The notes under the pieces are model-generated. The model did not search any database. It was not told the DNA's origin and saw only the letters and a program-made list of their open reading frames with translations. The translations under genes and the position numbers were made by a program. Positions 7,668 through 16,896 of a DNA stretch of 61,439 nt are shown here, one piece after another. Position 1 is the first letter of the stretch. Every line of letters starts with the position of its first letter. This DNA comes from an uncultured Ruminococcus sp. Its GTDB lineage: Bacteria > Bacillota > Clostridia > Oscillospirales > Acutalibacteraceae. The stretch lies in contig CACYDW010000015.1 in NCBI GenBank assembly GCA_902773325.1, positions 1-61,439 on the forward strand, given 5' to 3'.

Positions 7668-9173
7668 ATGAATTACAACAGTACGAGAAACAAAAATACG
7701 GTTGTTACTGCTTCACAGGCAATCGCACAGGGTATTTCTGAGGAGGGCGGACTTTTTGTACCGCAGTCACTCCCGCAGTATAGCCTTGACGACATCAAAG
7801 CACTTGCCGCTATGGATTACAGGGGCAGAGCCAAAAAAATCTTTGCGGACTATCTTTCGGATTTTTCCGCAGAGGAGATCAACGAGAGTGTAGATGCAGC
7901 CTATACCGCCGAAAAGTTCGGTTCGGATAACCCCGCTCCCATCTCTTATATAGAGTGCGGTGACAAGAAGATCTCTGTTCTCGAGCTGTGGCATGGCCCT
8001 ACCTGTGCTTTTAAGGATATGGCTCTCCAGATCCTTCCGCACCTGCTTACAAAGTCGGTCAAAAAGACCTACAGCGGCAAGGAAGCTGTCATTCTTGTTG
8101 CAACGAGCGGTGATACCGGCAAGGCGGCTCTTGAAGGCTTCAAGGATGTTGACGGTACCAGAATGATGGTATTCTATCCCGTAAACGGTGTCAGCCCCAT
8201 GCAGAAGCGTCAGATGGCGACCCAGAAGGGAAATAACGTGAGTGTTGTTGCGATAGAGGGCAACTTTGACGACGCACAGACCGGCGTCAAGAAAATCTTC
8301 ACCAACAGTGAGATCAAGGCAAGGCTTGCCGACAATAATATGCTGTTCTCCAGTGCGAACTCCATCAACTGGGGCAGACTGCTTCCGCAGGTCGTCTACT
8401 ATTTCTCCGCTTACTGCGATATGGTCAATGAAGGCAAGATCGGCCTCGGTGACAAGATCAATGTTGCTGTTCCTACGGGCAACTTCGGCAATATTCTTGC
8501 GTCCTTCTATGCCATGAATATGGGTCTGCCTGTCAATAAGTTTATATGTGCATCCAATGCCAACAATGTTCTCACCGACTTCATCAGAACGGGTACATAC
8601 AATAGAAAGAGAAGCTTCTATACCACCATTTCTCCTTCTATGGATATTCTTGTGTCCAGCAACCTTGAAAGACTGCTTTACCACCTCACAGGCGGCGATG
8701 ATGCAAGAGTAGCAAAGTGGATGAAGGAACTGAGTGAAACAGGCAGCTATACCGTAGATGATGAGATCAAAGCAAGGCTCGGCGAACTCTTCTACGGCGG
8801 CTTCTGTGATGACGAGCACACGCTTGAAACGATCTCAGCACTATATAAGAATGAGAACTACCTCAGCGATACCCACACCGCTGTGGCAGTGAATGTATAT
8901 GATCAGTATGTGGAGCAGACGGGCGACAAAACCCCCGTTGTACTTGCTTCCACTGCAAGTCCGTATAAATTTGCAAAGAGCGTCCTGACGGCTGTATCGG
9001 ACGGACAGCTTCCCGATGACGAGTTTGCCATGGTAGACGCACTTTCAGCTCAGACAAAGACGGCTGTTCCTGCGCCGCTGGCTTCGCTCAAGGACGCAGA
9101 GGTACGCTTTACCACCGAGTGCAGCGTTGATGAGATGCCGGCTGTGGTACTCGGCAGTCTGGGCATTAACTGA
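7668..9173 (+). CDS. thrC: Threonine synthase
   Basis: ThrC converts O-phosphohomoserine to threonine with pyridoxal phosphate. The 501-residue protein begins with the family pattern MNYNSTRNK. The PLP-binding Lys is in CAFKDMALQ (about residue 116) and the phosphate-binding SGDTGKAALE follows. The substrate-site NSINWGRLLPQ is also clear. It is of the longer bacterial/yeast type. No other threonine gene is adjacent. The metallophosphoesterase gene starts 10 nt downstream. Confidence 0.96.
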   Translation: MNYNSTRNKNTVVTASQAIAQGISEEGGLFVPQSLPQYSLDDIKALAAMDYRGRAKKIFADYLSDFSAEEINESVDAAYTAEKFGSDNPAPISYIECGDKKISVLELWHGPTCAFKDMALQILPHLLTKSVKKTYSGKEAVILVATSGDTGKAALEGFKDVDGTRMMVFYPVNGVSPMQKRQMATQKGNNVSVVAIEGNFDDAQTGVKKIFTNSEIKARLADNNMLFSSANSINWGRLLPQVVYYFSAYCDMVNEGKIGLGDKINVAVPTGNFGNILASFYAMNMGLPVNKFICASNANNVLTDFIRTGTYNRKRSFYTTISPSMDILVSSNLERLLYHLTGGDDARVAKWMKELSETGSYTVDDEIKARLGELFYGGFCDDEHTLETISALYKNENYLSDTHTAVAVNVYDQYVEQTGDKTPVVLASTASPYKFAKSVLTAVSDGQLPDDEFAMVDALSAQTKTAVPAPLASLKDAEVRFTTECSVDEMPAVVLGSLGIN

Positions 9174-9183
9174 GGTTCTCGTT

Positions 9184-9873
9184 ATGTCTGTCTATACGAT
9201 CGCTGACCTGCACCTGTCCTTCGGTACCAATAAGCCCATGGACGTGTTCCGGGGCTGGGCGGACTATACCGACAGAATCCGCAGCAGCTGGCAGCGGCTG
9301 GTGACCCAGGAGGATACCGTTGTCATAGCGGGCGATATCTCATGGGCGATGAAGCTGTCGGAAATCTATGCGGATTTCAGCTTTATTCACGATCTCAACG
9401 GCAAAAAAATCATTCTGAAAGGCAATCATGATTATTGGTGGACGACCAGAGCGAAGATGGAGCAGTATATTGCTCAGAACGGTTTTGATTCCATTTCGAT
9501 ACTCCACAATAACTATTATGTTGCTGATGGTATCGCGATCTGCGGCTCGCGGGGGTGGTTTTATGACGCTGAAACAGATGCAGATATGCTGATTCTGAAC
9601 CGTGAGGCAGGCAGACTGCGTATGTCGATCGAACCTGCCGTCAGGGACGGCTATGATCCCATCGTATTTTTGCACTATCCGCCGATATATAACGGTATGG
9701 AATGTGAAGAGATCATGAGTATACTCCGTGAATACAACATCAAAAAGTGCTTCTACGGTCATATTCACGGCGGTAATGCGGCAAAGCGTGCCTTCACAGG
9801 ACAGAAGGACGGCATTGAATTCCGTCTTGTCGCCTGTGATTATATCGGATTTTGTCCGGCATCTGTGAAATGA
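9184..9873 (+). CDS. Calcineurin-like metallophosphoesterase
   Basis: The 229-residue protein has all the dimetal phosphoesterase motifs in order: DLH (near residue 8), GDISWA, GNHDYWW, a His in LHYPP, and GHIHGG. It belongs to a group of small clostridial phosphoesterases without a known substrate. It is cytoplasmic and probably cotranscribed with thrC. ATG 9184 is chosen because TGAGG precedes it and the DLH motif then falls at the usual distance from the start. Confidence 0.9.
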   Translation: MSVYTIADLHLSFGTNKPMDVFRGWADYTDRIRSSWQRLVTQEDTVVIAGDISWAMKLSEIYADFSFIHDLNGKKIILKGNHDYWWTTRAKMEQYIAQNGFDSISILHNNYYVADGIAICGSRGWFYDAETDADMLILNREAGRLRMSIEPAVRDGYDPIVFLHYPPIYNGMECEEIMSILREYNIKKCFYGHIHGGNAAKRAFTGQKDGIEFRLVACDYIGFCPASVK

Positions 9874-9948
9874 TCACATTAAGCCGTGCTTCCGGCAGAC
9901 CCGGGTAGAAACAGCTGATAAAAAATATTAAAAAAATGTCCCGAAAAC

Positions 9949-9977
9949 TTGATTAAAACGAAATAGTATGCTATAAT
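9949..9977 (+). promoter_or_regulatory. Sigma-A promoter of tig
   Basis: TTGATT (9949-9954) and TATAAT (9972-9977) are separated by 17 bp, about 50 nt before the tig start. Confidence 0.8.
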
Positions 9978-10029
9978 TACTATTGATTTTCAATCAGAAA
10001 GATCAGTTATAAATTTGGAGGAATAAAAA

Positions 10030-11337
10030 ATGGCACTTAAATCATCAACAAAGACGGAAACAAACCGTTATGAACTTGTTGTCGAGATCGACGGAGAAAC
10101 CTTTAACAAGGAAGTTGAAAGAGTTTATAAGAAACAGGTCAAGAGCATCAATCTTCCCGGCTTCAGAAAGGGCAAGGCACCCCGCAGTGTGATCGAAAAG
10201 GTATACGGCGAAGGCGTTTTCTATGAAGATGCGATCAAGAACCTCTATCCTGAGGCTGTAGCAGAAGCGGCAGAAGAGGCAGGTCTTGACCTTGTAAGAG
10301 ATAAGATCGACCTTGACGTTGAAAAGGCTGATAAAGAGGGTCTTGTACTCAAGGCAGTTGTTACCGTAGAGCCGGAGGTCACCATTGAGGGCTATAAGGG
10401 CATTACCTATAAGCCGGTATCACTGGAGGTCACAGAGGCTGATGTCGATGAGGATATCAAAAAGGTACTCGACAGAAACAGCCGTCTGGTTACCGTAGAG
10501 GACAGAGAAGCACAAAACGGCGATATCACCGTGATCGATTTCAGAGGACTGCTCAACGGTGAACCCTTTGAGGGCGGTACATCAGAGAATTACAGCCTTA
10601 CACTCGGCAGCGGCTCTTTTATTCCCGGCTTTGAGGATCAGGTCGTAGGTCACAAAACAGGCGAGGAGTTTACCATTGATGTAACCTTCCCGGAGGATTA
10701 TCAGGTCGAGGAGCTGAAGGGTCAGCCTGTACAGTTTGAGATCAAGCTCCACGAGATCAAGACCAAGGAGCTTCCTACCCTTGACGATGATTTTGTAAAG
10801 GATATCAGCGAGTTTGACACGGTTGATGCCTACAAAGCAGATGTCAAGGCTAAGCTTGAGGAAAAGCGCAAGGACGAAGCAGAGGACGAGAAAGAGCGTC
10901 AGATCGCTGATAAGCTTGCAGAGCTGGTTCAGGCAGAGATCCCCGAGGCGATGTTTGATAATCAGGTCAATGCTCACATTGACGAGTTTGCCATGAACCT
11001 CCGTGCACAGGGTCTTGATATCAACACCTATATGCAGTATACCGGCCTTACACCCGAAAAACTGCGTGAGTCCTATTACAACAGCTCTGTTATGCAGGTC
11101 AAGGTAAGACTGGCACTCAAGAAGATCGCAGCCCTTGAGGGCATTGCAGCTTCCGAAGAGGACGTTGAAAACAAATATAACGAGCTTGCAGAAAACTACA
11201 AGGTATCTGCTGACCGCGTAAAGGCAGCGTTCTCGGCAAGAGATATCGCTTCTGATATTCAGGTAGAAAGAGCACTTGAATTTGTGAAGGAAAACGCTGT
11301 CGCAGATGATTCATCTGATGAAGCTGCTGCGGAATAA
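10030..11337 (+). CDS. tig: Trigger factor
   Basis: Trigger factor is the ribosome-associated chaperone and peptidyl-prolyl isomerase that meets nascent chains at the exit tunnel. The N-terminal domain carries the ribosome-docking signature GFRKGKAPR (about residues 46-54). An FKBP-type isomerase domain follows (about 155-240), then the helical C-terminal chaperone domain. The 435-residue length is typical. The gene has its own promoter and stands before clpP and clpX, the usual order. The C-terminus is acidic. Confidence 0.97.
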   Translation: MALKSSTKTETNRYELVVEIDGETFNKEVERVYKKQVKSINLPGFRKGKAPRSVIEKVYGEGVFYEDAIKNLYPEAVAEAAEEAGLDLVRDKIDLDVEKADKEGLVLKAVVTVEPEVTIEGYKGITYKPVSLEVTEADVDEDIKKVLDRNSRLVTVEDREAQNGDITVIDFRGLLNGEPFEGGTSENYSLTLGSGSFIPGFEDQVVGHKTGEEFTIDVTFPEDYQVEELKGQPVQFEIKLHEIKTKELPTLDDDFVKDISEFDTVDAYKADVKAKLEEKRKDEAEDEKERQIADKLAELVQAEIPEAMFDNQVNAHIDEFAMNLRAQGLDINTYMQYTGLTPEKLRESYYNSSVMQVKVRLALKKIAALEGIAASEEDVENKYNELAENYKVSADRVKAAFSARDIASDIQVERALEFVKENAVADDSSDEAAAE

Positions 11338-11351
11338 TACATGATTTACGG

Positions 11352-11380
11352 CTGCACTGTCGAATAATTCGACGGTGCAG
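11352..11380 (+). terminator. Hairpin between tig and clpP
   Basis: CTGCACTGTCGAA and TTCGACGGTGCAG form a 13-bp stem with one wobble and a 3-nt loop. No T-run follows, so it may act as an mRNA stabiliser or a partial terminator. Confidence 0.5.
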
Positions 11381-11452
11381 AATTGTAAATGATCCGAATA
11401 AACCACAGGAAAAATGCCTATTATATAAAGGATAGAAACGGAGGTCATTATT

Positions 11453-12034
11453 ATGGCATTGGTACCTTATGTAATTGAACAGACCAACAGGGGCGAGCGT
11501 TCTTATGATATCTATTCGCGCCTGCTCAATGACAGAATCATCATGCTCACTGAAGAAGTCAATAATGTAACGGCAAGCCTTGTTGTCGCACAGCTTCTGT
11601 TTCTTGAGGGACAGGACGCAACCAAGGATATCAGCCTTTACATCAACAGCCCCGGCGGTTCTGTAACAGACGGTATGGCGATCTATGACACCATGCAGTA
11701 TATCAAATGTGATGTTTCCACCATTTGTATGGGTATGGCAGCCAGTATGGGTGCATTCCTGCTTTCAGCAGGAGCGAAGGGAAAGCGTTATGCACTGCCC
11801 AACAGTGATATCATGATCCATCAGCCTCTGGGCGGTGCACAGGGTCAGGCGACCGATATCATGATCCATGCCGAGCATATCGTTCAGACCAAGAAGAAGC
11901 TCAATACCATTTTAGCAGAAAACACAGGCAAGCCTTATGAAGTGATCTGTCAGGATACAGAGAGAGATAACTTCATGACGGCACAGCAGGCACTTGAATA
12001 CGGTCTTATTGACAAGGTTATTACAAGGCGATAA
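11453..12034 (+). CDS. clpP: ATP-dependent Clp protease proteolytic subunit
   Basis: ClpP is the tetradecameric serine peptidase of the ClpXP/ClpAP proteases. The catalytic triad is visible: Ser98 in GMAASMG, His123 in IMIHQPLGG, and Asp in TERDNFM (about residue 172). The 193-residue length is standard. GGAGG stands 7-8 nt before the ATG. It is followed after 12 nt by clpX, its unfoldase partner. Confidence 0.98.
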   Translation: MALVPYVIEQTNRGERSYDIYSRLLNDRIIMLTEEVNNVTASLVVAQLLFLEGQDATKDISLYINSPGGSVTDGMAIYDTMQYIKCDVSTICMGMAASMGAFLLSAGAKGKRYALPNSDIMIHQPLGGAQGQATDIMIHAEHIVQTKKKLNTILAENTGKPYEVICQDTERDNFMTAQQALEYGLIDKVITRR

Positions 12035-12046
12035 GGAGTTGCAGCA

Positions 12047-13396
12047 ATGCCAAACAAAGATGACGGCAGAAAGAACAACGGCGGAATCCGCTGCTCCTTC
12101 TGCGGCAAATCTCAGGAATCCGTAGGACGCATGATTCAGGGCGCAGGTGCCTATATCTGTGATGAGTGTGTGATTCTCTGTCAGTCTATCCTCAAAGAGG
12201 ATCTTCCGTTTTATGATATGGAGGACGAAGACGAGGAAACTGCCGGTCAGGATTTTGTTGTAAGCAGTACAGACGAACTGCCCAAGCCGCAGGAAATCAA
12301 AAGGCAGCTTGATGAATATGTGATCGGCCAGGACGAAGCGAAGGTTTCGCTGGCAGTCGCGGTTTATAACCATTATAAGCGCATCAATTTCAAGGACGAG
12401 GACGATGTTGCCCTTAATAAGAGCAACGTCCTGCTCTTAGGACCTTCGGGTGTAGGCAAAACGCTGCTTGCACAGACGCTTGCAAGGATTCTCAATGTAC
12501 CCTTTGCAATCGCCGACGCAACCACGCTTACAGAAGCAGGCTACGTGGGTGAGGATGTCGAGAACATTCTGCTGCGGTTGATTCAGGCGGCGGAGTTTGA
12601 CGTAAAGCGCGCCGAACGCGGCATCATCTATGTAGACGAAATTGATAAGATCGCCAGAAAGTCAGAGAATCCGTCCATTACGAGAGATGTCAGCGGTGAA
12701 GGTGTACAGCAGGCATTGCTCAAGATCTTGGAGGGAACGGTATCCAACGTACCTCCGCAGGGCGGCAGAAAGCACCCCCAGCAGGAGTTTATCCAGATCG
12801 ATACCACCAATATTCTCTTTATCTGCGGAGGCGCATTTGACGGACTCGAAAAAACCGTAGAAAAGCGCATGGGTTCATCGGCACTCGGCTTCAATGCAGA
12901 AATACGCTCCAAAACAGAGCTTGACACCACCAATTGGATGTCTGATGTCATACCGCAGGATCTTGTCAAGTTCGGTCTGATCCCCGAGCTGGTGGGCAGA
13001 CTGCCCGTTCTGACGGCACTGAACGGCCTTGATGAACAAGCGCTTGTGCGTATTCTCAAAGAGCCGAAGGATTCTCTTGTGAAGCAGTATACCAAGCTGT
13101 TTGCACTGGACGGAGTAGAGCTTGTATTTGAAGATGAAGCACTCTCCGAGGTTGCAAGGAAGGCGATCGAGCGTCATACGGGTGCAAGAGGACTTCGTTC
13201 CATTATGGAAGATACCCTCAAGCGGCTGATGTATGAAACGCCCTCCGATCCGACGATCCAGAAGATCGTGATCACTTCTGCGGTCGTTAACGGAGAAGCA
13301 GAGCCGGAGATCATCAAGGGCAAAACAAAGCGTATTCCGGGGCTGACCGGGGATAAGTCCTCGGGTAAGAAAAGACCCAGAAGGAACCCCGCATAA
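12047..13396 (+). CDS. clpX: ATP-dependent Clp protease ATP-binding subunit ClpX
   Basis: ClpX is the hexameric AAA+ unfoldase that feeds substrates to ClpP. The N-terminal zinc-binding domain has CSFCGK and CDEC. Walker A is GPSGVGKT (about residues 130-137), Walker [10 protein letters not shown], and sensor II lies near HTGARGLRS. The 449-residue length fits, with a short basic tail. It lies 12 nt after clpP and is followed by a clear terminator, closing the tig-clpP-clpX group. Confidence 0.98.
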   Translation: MPNKDDGRKNNGGIRCSFCGKSQESVGRMIQGAGAYICDECVILCQSILKEDLPFYDMEDEDEETAGQDFVVSSTDELPKPQEIKRQLDEYVIGQDEAKVSLAVAVYNHYKRINFKDEDDVALNKSNVLLLGPSGVGKTLLAQTLARILNVPFAIADATTLTEAGYVGEDVENILLRLIQAAEFDVKRAERGIIYVDEIDKIARKSENPSITRDVSGEGVQQALLKILEGTVSNVPPQGGRKHPQQEFIQIDTTNILFICGGAFDGLEKTVEKRMGSSALGFNAEIRSKTELDTTNWMSDVIPQDLVKFGLIPELVGRLPVLTALNGLDEQALVRILKEPKDSLVKQYTKLFALDGVELVFEDEALSEVARKAIERHTGARGLRSIMEDTLKRLMYETPSDPTIQKIVITSAVVNGEAEPEIIKGKTKRIPGLTGDKSSGKKRPRRNPA

Positions 13397-13412
13397 CATT
13401 GATCTATACTCA

Positions 13413-13450
13413 GGACAGAAGTGTTGTCAGCTTCTGTCCCTTTATTTTTG
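13413..13450 (+). terminator. Rho-independent terminator after clpX
   Basis: A perfect 9-bp stem, GGACAGAAG (13413-13421) with CTTCTGTCC (13431-13439), is followed by CTTTATTTTTG. Confidence 0.85.
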
Positions 13451-13590
13451 TATGGTGCAATAAGATCATCAGCAGTAAGAACATTGAGTAACAGAAATCA
13501 ATTTCCAATAACCTCCGGAAGTTTTGCTCCGTTTCTATATTCGCTTTATCAGAAATGGGCGAAAAGTCCGTTTTTTCAGGAAGGGGGTTC

Positions 13591-13629
13591 GGGGGAGAAC
13601 CCTTTGTTTTCAAACAAAGGGTTTCCCCC
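13591..13629. repeat. Long G/C-capped hairpin in the clpX-ylxM intergenic region
   Basis: GGGGGAgAACCCTTTGTTT and AAACAAAGGGTTTCCCCC form an 18-bp stem with one bulged G and a tight loop. It lies in an otherwise gene-free 360-bp stretch, upstream of the ylxM promoter. No T-run follows on either strand, so it looks more like a dispersed palindrome than a terminator. Confidence 0.6.
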
Positions 13630-13679
13630 GAGAAAACTGCCCGGCAAAATTGATTTCCCTGGAAAAGAGAATTAAGGTG

Positions 13680-13708
13680 TTGACAAAATGAGGGAAATAT
13701 AGTATAAT
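13680..13708 (+). promoter_or_regulatory. Consensus sigma-A promoter of the ylxM-ffh operon
   Basis: A perfect TTGACA (13680-13685) and a perfect TATAAT (13703-13708) are separated by 17 bp, about 48 nt before the GTG start of ylxM. Confidence 0.9.
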
Positions 13709-13755
13709 CAGTAAGGATTGTAAAGAGCAAATACTTTACAGGAGGAGGCGGCGGC

Positions 13756-14121
13756 GTGTCCAAGAATCTCGAAATTTCAACCTTGCTGGATTATTACGGT
13801 ATGTTGCTTACGGATAAGCAGAGAGAAGCAATCGAATATTACTATAATGACGATCTTTCTTTGGGTGAAATTGCCGCTATCTACAATATTACAAGACAGG
13901 GTGTGCGCGACAGCATCAAGCGCGCAGAAGCGGTGCTGACAGAAGCAGAGGAAAAGATCGGTCTGATCAGAACCACAAAAATGCTTGCCGAAAGCCTTGC
14001 GGCAATACGCAAAAATGTGGATATTATTGATCAGCGCAATATGAGAGTGTACCGCTCCGATGAGATCAATGAAAGCATTATAAATATTCTTAAAGAGCTT
14101 GACAGGCTCGAAGAGATATGA
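13756..14121 (+). CDS. ylxM: YlxM family helix-turn-helix protein (UPF0122)
   Basis: YlxM is a small protein linked to the signal recognition particle and always found beside ffh. The 121-residue product has a sigma-factor-like helix-turn-helix: LTDKQREAIEYYYNDDLSLG followed by EIAAIYNITRQGVRDSIKRAE. Rather than a dedicated repressor it is thought to modulate the SRP. The start is GTG 13756 after GGAGGAGG. It is 28 nt upstream of ffh. Confidence 0.93.
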   Translation: MSKNLEISTLLDYYGMLLTDKQREAIEYYYNDDLSLGEIAAIYNITRQGVRDSIKRAEAVLTEAEEKIGLIRTTKMLAESLAAIRKNVDIIDQRNMRVYRSDEINESIINILKELDRLEEI

Positions 14122-14149
14122 TAACAGAATGAAGTAAGGAAGTGATTCC

Positions 14150-15535
14150 ATGGCATTTGAAGGACTTTCAGAAAAACTCAGCTCGGCATTCAAGCGGCTC
14201 CGAAATAAAGGAAAGCTGACAGAAAGCGATGTCAAGGCGGCAATGCGTGAGGTCAGAATGGCACTGCTTGAAGCGGACGTCAACTATAAGGTTGCAAAGG
14301 ATTTTACCAATAAGGTCACAGAGAGAGCAATCGGTACGGACGTCATGGAAAGTCTGACACCCGCTCAGATGGTCATTAAGATCGTCAATGAAGAGCTTAC
14401 AGAACTGATGGGAACGGAGGAGACCCGTATCAATTTTGCGGGTAAGCCTCCTACAATCATTATGATGTGCGGTCTGCAAGGCTCCGGTAAAACAACGCAC
14501 AGCGCGAAGCTTGCAAAAATGCTGAAAAGACAGGGACACAGACCCCTGTTGGTAGGCTGCGATATCTACCGTCCGGCTGCTATAGAGCAGTTGAAGGTCG
14601 TAGGTCAGCAGGCAGGCGCGTCTGTCTTTGAAATGGGACAGGAAAACCCCGTGATTGTTGCCCAGAAGGCAGTGAAGTATGCCAAGGATTACGGCAACGA
14701 TATTGTGATTCTGGATACCGCCGGACGTCTGCATATAGACGAAAAGCTCATGAATGAGCTGAAAGAGATCAAATCAGCCGTTCACCCCGATGAGATTCTG
14801 CTGGTTGTCGATTCGATGACAGGTCAGGATGCTGTGAATGTAGCAAAATCCTTCGATGAGCTGCTTGATATAACAGGACTGATCCTTACCAAGCTGGACG
14901 GCGATACCCGCGGCGGTGCGGCACTTTCGGCAAGAGCTGTAACGGGTAAGCCGATCAAGTTTGCAGGTATCGGCGAAAAGCTCGATGATCTGGAGGTGTT
15001 CCACCCCGACAGAATGGCATCCCGTATTCTCGGTATGGGTGATATCCTTACATTGATAGAAGATGCCGAATACCGTCTGGATCAGGAAAAAGCCAAGGAA
15101 ATGGCAGATAAGTTCCGCAAGAACAAATTTGATATGAACGATCTTTACGATCAGCTTCAACAGATCAAAAAGATGGGTTCCGTTAAATCCATTCTCTCGA
15201 AGCTTCCCGGTATCGACCAGCAGATTCGTGATATGGACTTTGATGACAGACAGATGGACAGAGTAGCAGCAATGATCTGCTCTATGACGGCACTGGAACG
15301 CGAAAACCCCGATATCATCAATCCTTCCCGCAAAAAACGTATCGCAGCCGGAAGCGGCATGAAGGTAGAGGACGTTAACCGCCTGCTCAAGCAGTTTGAA
15401 ACCATGCAGAAGTTCATGAAGAATATGAATGCAAGGGACAAACACGGCAGACGCAAAAAGCTTCCCGGTCTGGGCGGAATGCCTATGAATCCGAGTATGC
15501 TTCACGGTCAGGGTAAGCCTAAACGCAAGAAGTAA
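14150..15535 (+). CDS. ffh: Signal recognition particle protein Ffh
   Basis: Ffh binds 4.5S RNA and hydrophobic signal sequences and delivers ribosomes to FtsY. An N-terminal helical domain is followed by the GTPase domain with P-loop GLQGSGKTT (about residues 107-115), DTAGR, and TKLDGDTRGGAALS. A Met-rich M domain forms the C-terminus. The 461-residue length is usual. The gene cluster with ylxM, rpsP, khpA, rimM and trmD links targeting with ribosome maturation. Confidence 0.98.
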   Translation: MAFEGLSEKLSSAFKRLRNKGKLTESDVKAAMREVRMALLEADVNYKVAKDFTNKVTERAIGTDVMESLTPAQMVIKIVNEELTELMGTEETRINFAGKPPTIIMMCGLQGSGKTTHSAKLAKMLKRQGHRPLLVGCDIYRPAAIEQLKVVGQQAGASVFEMGQENPVIVAQKAVKYAKDYGNDIVILDTAGRLHIDEKLMNELKEIKSAVHPDEILLVVDSMTGQDAVNVAKSFDELLDITGLILTKLDGDTRGGAALSARAVTGKPIKFAGIGEKLDDLEVFHPDRMASRILGMGDILTLIEDAEYRLDQEKAKEMADKFRKNKFDMNDLYDQLQQIKKMGSVKSILSKLPGIDQQIRDMDFDDRQMDRVAAMICSMTALERENPDIINPSRKKRIAAGSGMKVEDVNRLLKQFETMQKFMKNMNARDKHGRRKKLPGLGGMPMNPSMLHGQGKPKRKK

Positions 15536-15665
15536 TGGAAACCCTACCGGATATTTGTATTATTTTGTTATTTACCAATGCAAATTGGTGAAAATATAAA
15601 CAAAGACATAGGGCAGACCACTTTCAACTTCTGTCCGCAGTCAAAAATTTTTGGAGGTAAATCAA

Positions 15666-15908
15666 ATGGCAGTTAAAATCAGACTTCGCCGTATGGGCGC
15701 AAAGAAAGCTCCTTTCTATCGTGTAGTGGTTGCAGATTCAAGATATCCCCGTGACGGCAGATTCATCGAGGAAATCGGCACCTACAATCCTATGGCTGAC
15801 CCCACCGAGTTCAAGATCGATGAGGAAAAGGCTAAGAAGTGGATCGCTAACGGTGCACAGCCCACAGATACCGTTAAGGAGCTTCTTAAGAAGAACAATG
15901 TGATCTGA
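15666..15908 (+). CDS. rpsP: 30S ribosomal protein S16
   Basis: S16 is a small-subunit assembly protein. The 80-residue product begins with [19 protein letters not shown], the standard N-terminus, and has [17 protein letters not shown] 15666 is chosen over an upstream in-frame ATG because GGAGGT lies about 7 nt before it and the family starts at this Met. A 130-nt leader separates it from ffh. Confidence 0.98.
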   Translation: MAVKIRLRRMGAKKAPFYRVVVADSRYPRDGRFIEEIGTYNPMADPTEFKIDEEKAKKWIANGAQPTDTVKELLKKNNVI

Positions 15909-15980
15909 TCTGCGGCAAAGACCGATCTGTCTGAATCAGGCAGAGCTAACGAACGGCGGGGAATGCTCCGCCGATTCACC

Positions 15981-16008
15981 GCCGTCCGCAGAAGCTGCGG
16001 CGGCTTTT
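15981..16008 (+). terminator. Terminator-like hairpin between rpsP and khpA
   Basis: GCCGtCCGCAG pairs with CTGCGGCGGC around an AAG loop, followed by TTTT. Because khpA starts 18 nt later with no promoter seen, it may be a partial terminator that lowers expression of the downstream genes. Confidence 0.6.
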
Positions 16009-16026
16009 GACACTATGGAGGACAAC

Positions 16027-16260
16027 ATGGAAGAATTACTTATTTCAATCGTAAAGGGTCTTGTAGAGAAGCCCGAAGCAGTAAACGTGACCGTAGACGA
16101 GAAAAACGAAGAGGGTGTTACCGTATATCATCTTCACGTTGACGAGAACGATATGGGTCGTGTCATCGGTAAGCAGGGCAGAATTGCCAAGGCAATACGC
16201 ACTGTCATGAGAGCTGCCGCTACAAGAAAAGACGAGAAGATTCAGGTTGAAATCGACTGA
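16027..16260 (+). CDS. khpA: KH-domain RNA-binding protein KhpA (YlqC)
   Basis: KhpA is a small KH-domain protein that binds RNA, usually as a partner of KhpB, and affects cell size and division in Firmicutes. The 77-residue product carries the KH core GRVIGKQGRIAKAIR. ATG 16027 is preferred over an upstream ATG at 16015, which is part of the TGGAGG ribosome binding site. Position between rpsP and rimM is the standard one. Confidence 0.94.
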   Translation: MEELLISIVKGLVEKPEAVNVTVDEKNEEGVTVYHLHVDENDMGRVIGKQGRIAKAIRTVMRAAATRKDEKIQVEID

Positions 16261-16289
16261 TTGTTCTTGCCCTCATAAATGGATTGTTC

Positions 16290-16324
16290 AGGAGAGGTCT
16301 TTCAAAACGGACTTCTCCTTTCTT
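16290..16324 (+). terminator. Terminator after khpA
   Basis: AGGAGAGGTC pairs with GACTTCTCCT (one mismatch), followed by TTCTTAT. It separates khpA from rimM. Confidence 0.65.
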
Positions 16325-16386
16325 ATATTTTGCAGACGTCAGAGCATCAGTCATAACATTATTACAGTGGAAAGCAGGGAAACATC

Positions 16387-16896
16387 ATGAAAAAACAGTA
16401 TCTTGAAATCGGAAAAATAACCGGTACACACGGACTAAAAGGCGAACTGCGCGTTGACCCGTGGTGTGACAGCGCGGCATTTCTCTGCCGCTTTAAGCGG
16501 CTTTATTATAAAGACGGCACGGAGCTTGCCGTGGCTTCGGCAAAGCCGCATAAAAACATTGCTGTTATCCGATTCAAGGGGATAGACAGTATTGAACAGG
16601 CAGAAATGCTTCGCGGCAGAGTGCTGTATATCAATCGTGACGATGCGCATTTGCCGGAGGGGACAAGCTTTATTCAGGATCTGATCGGATTGACAGTAAC
16701 AGATGCCGATACCGGTGAGGAATACGGCACGGTGACCGAGGTACTCAAAACAGGCGCAAATGATGTCTATCAGATCACCAAAAACGGCAGAGATTATCTG
16801 ATTCCCGTTATTCCTGATGTGGTCATTGAAAAAAATATTGACAGCGGCTACATTCGCATCAGACCTATGGGGGGAATGTTTGACGATGAGGATTGA
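16387..16896 (+). CDS. rimM: 16S rRNA processing protein RimM
   Basis: RimM assists maturation of the 30S head and binds S19. The 169-residue protein starts with the family pattern LEIGKITGTHGLKGELRV. A PRC-barrel domain forms the C-terminal half (DLIGLTVTD... to IPVIPDVV). Its last codons overlap trmD by 11 nt, so the two are translationally coupled. Confidence 0.96.
   Translation: MKKQYLEIGKITGTHGLKGELRVDPWCDSAAFLCRFKRLYYKDGTELAVASAKPHKNIAVIRFKGIDSIEQAEMLRGRVLYINRDDAHLPEGTSFIQDLIGLTVTDADTGEEYGTVTEVLKTGANDVYQITKNGRDYLIPVIPDVVIEKNIDSGYIRIRPMGGMFDDED

Noticed and set aside
7767..8819. A 350-codon minus-strand frame opposite thrC
   Set aside because: It is a shadow of thrC, with no start signal and a Cys/His/Ile-rich composition unlike real proteins here.
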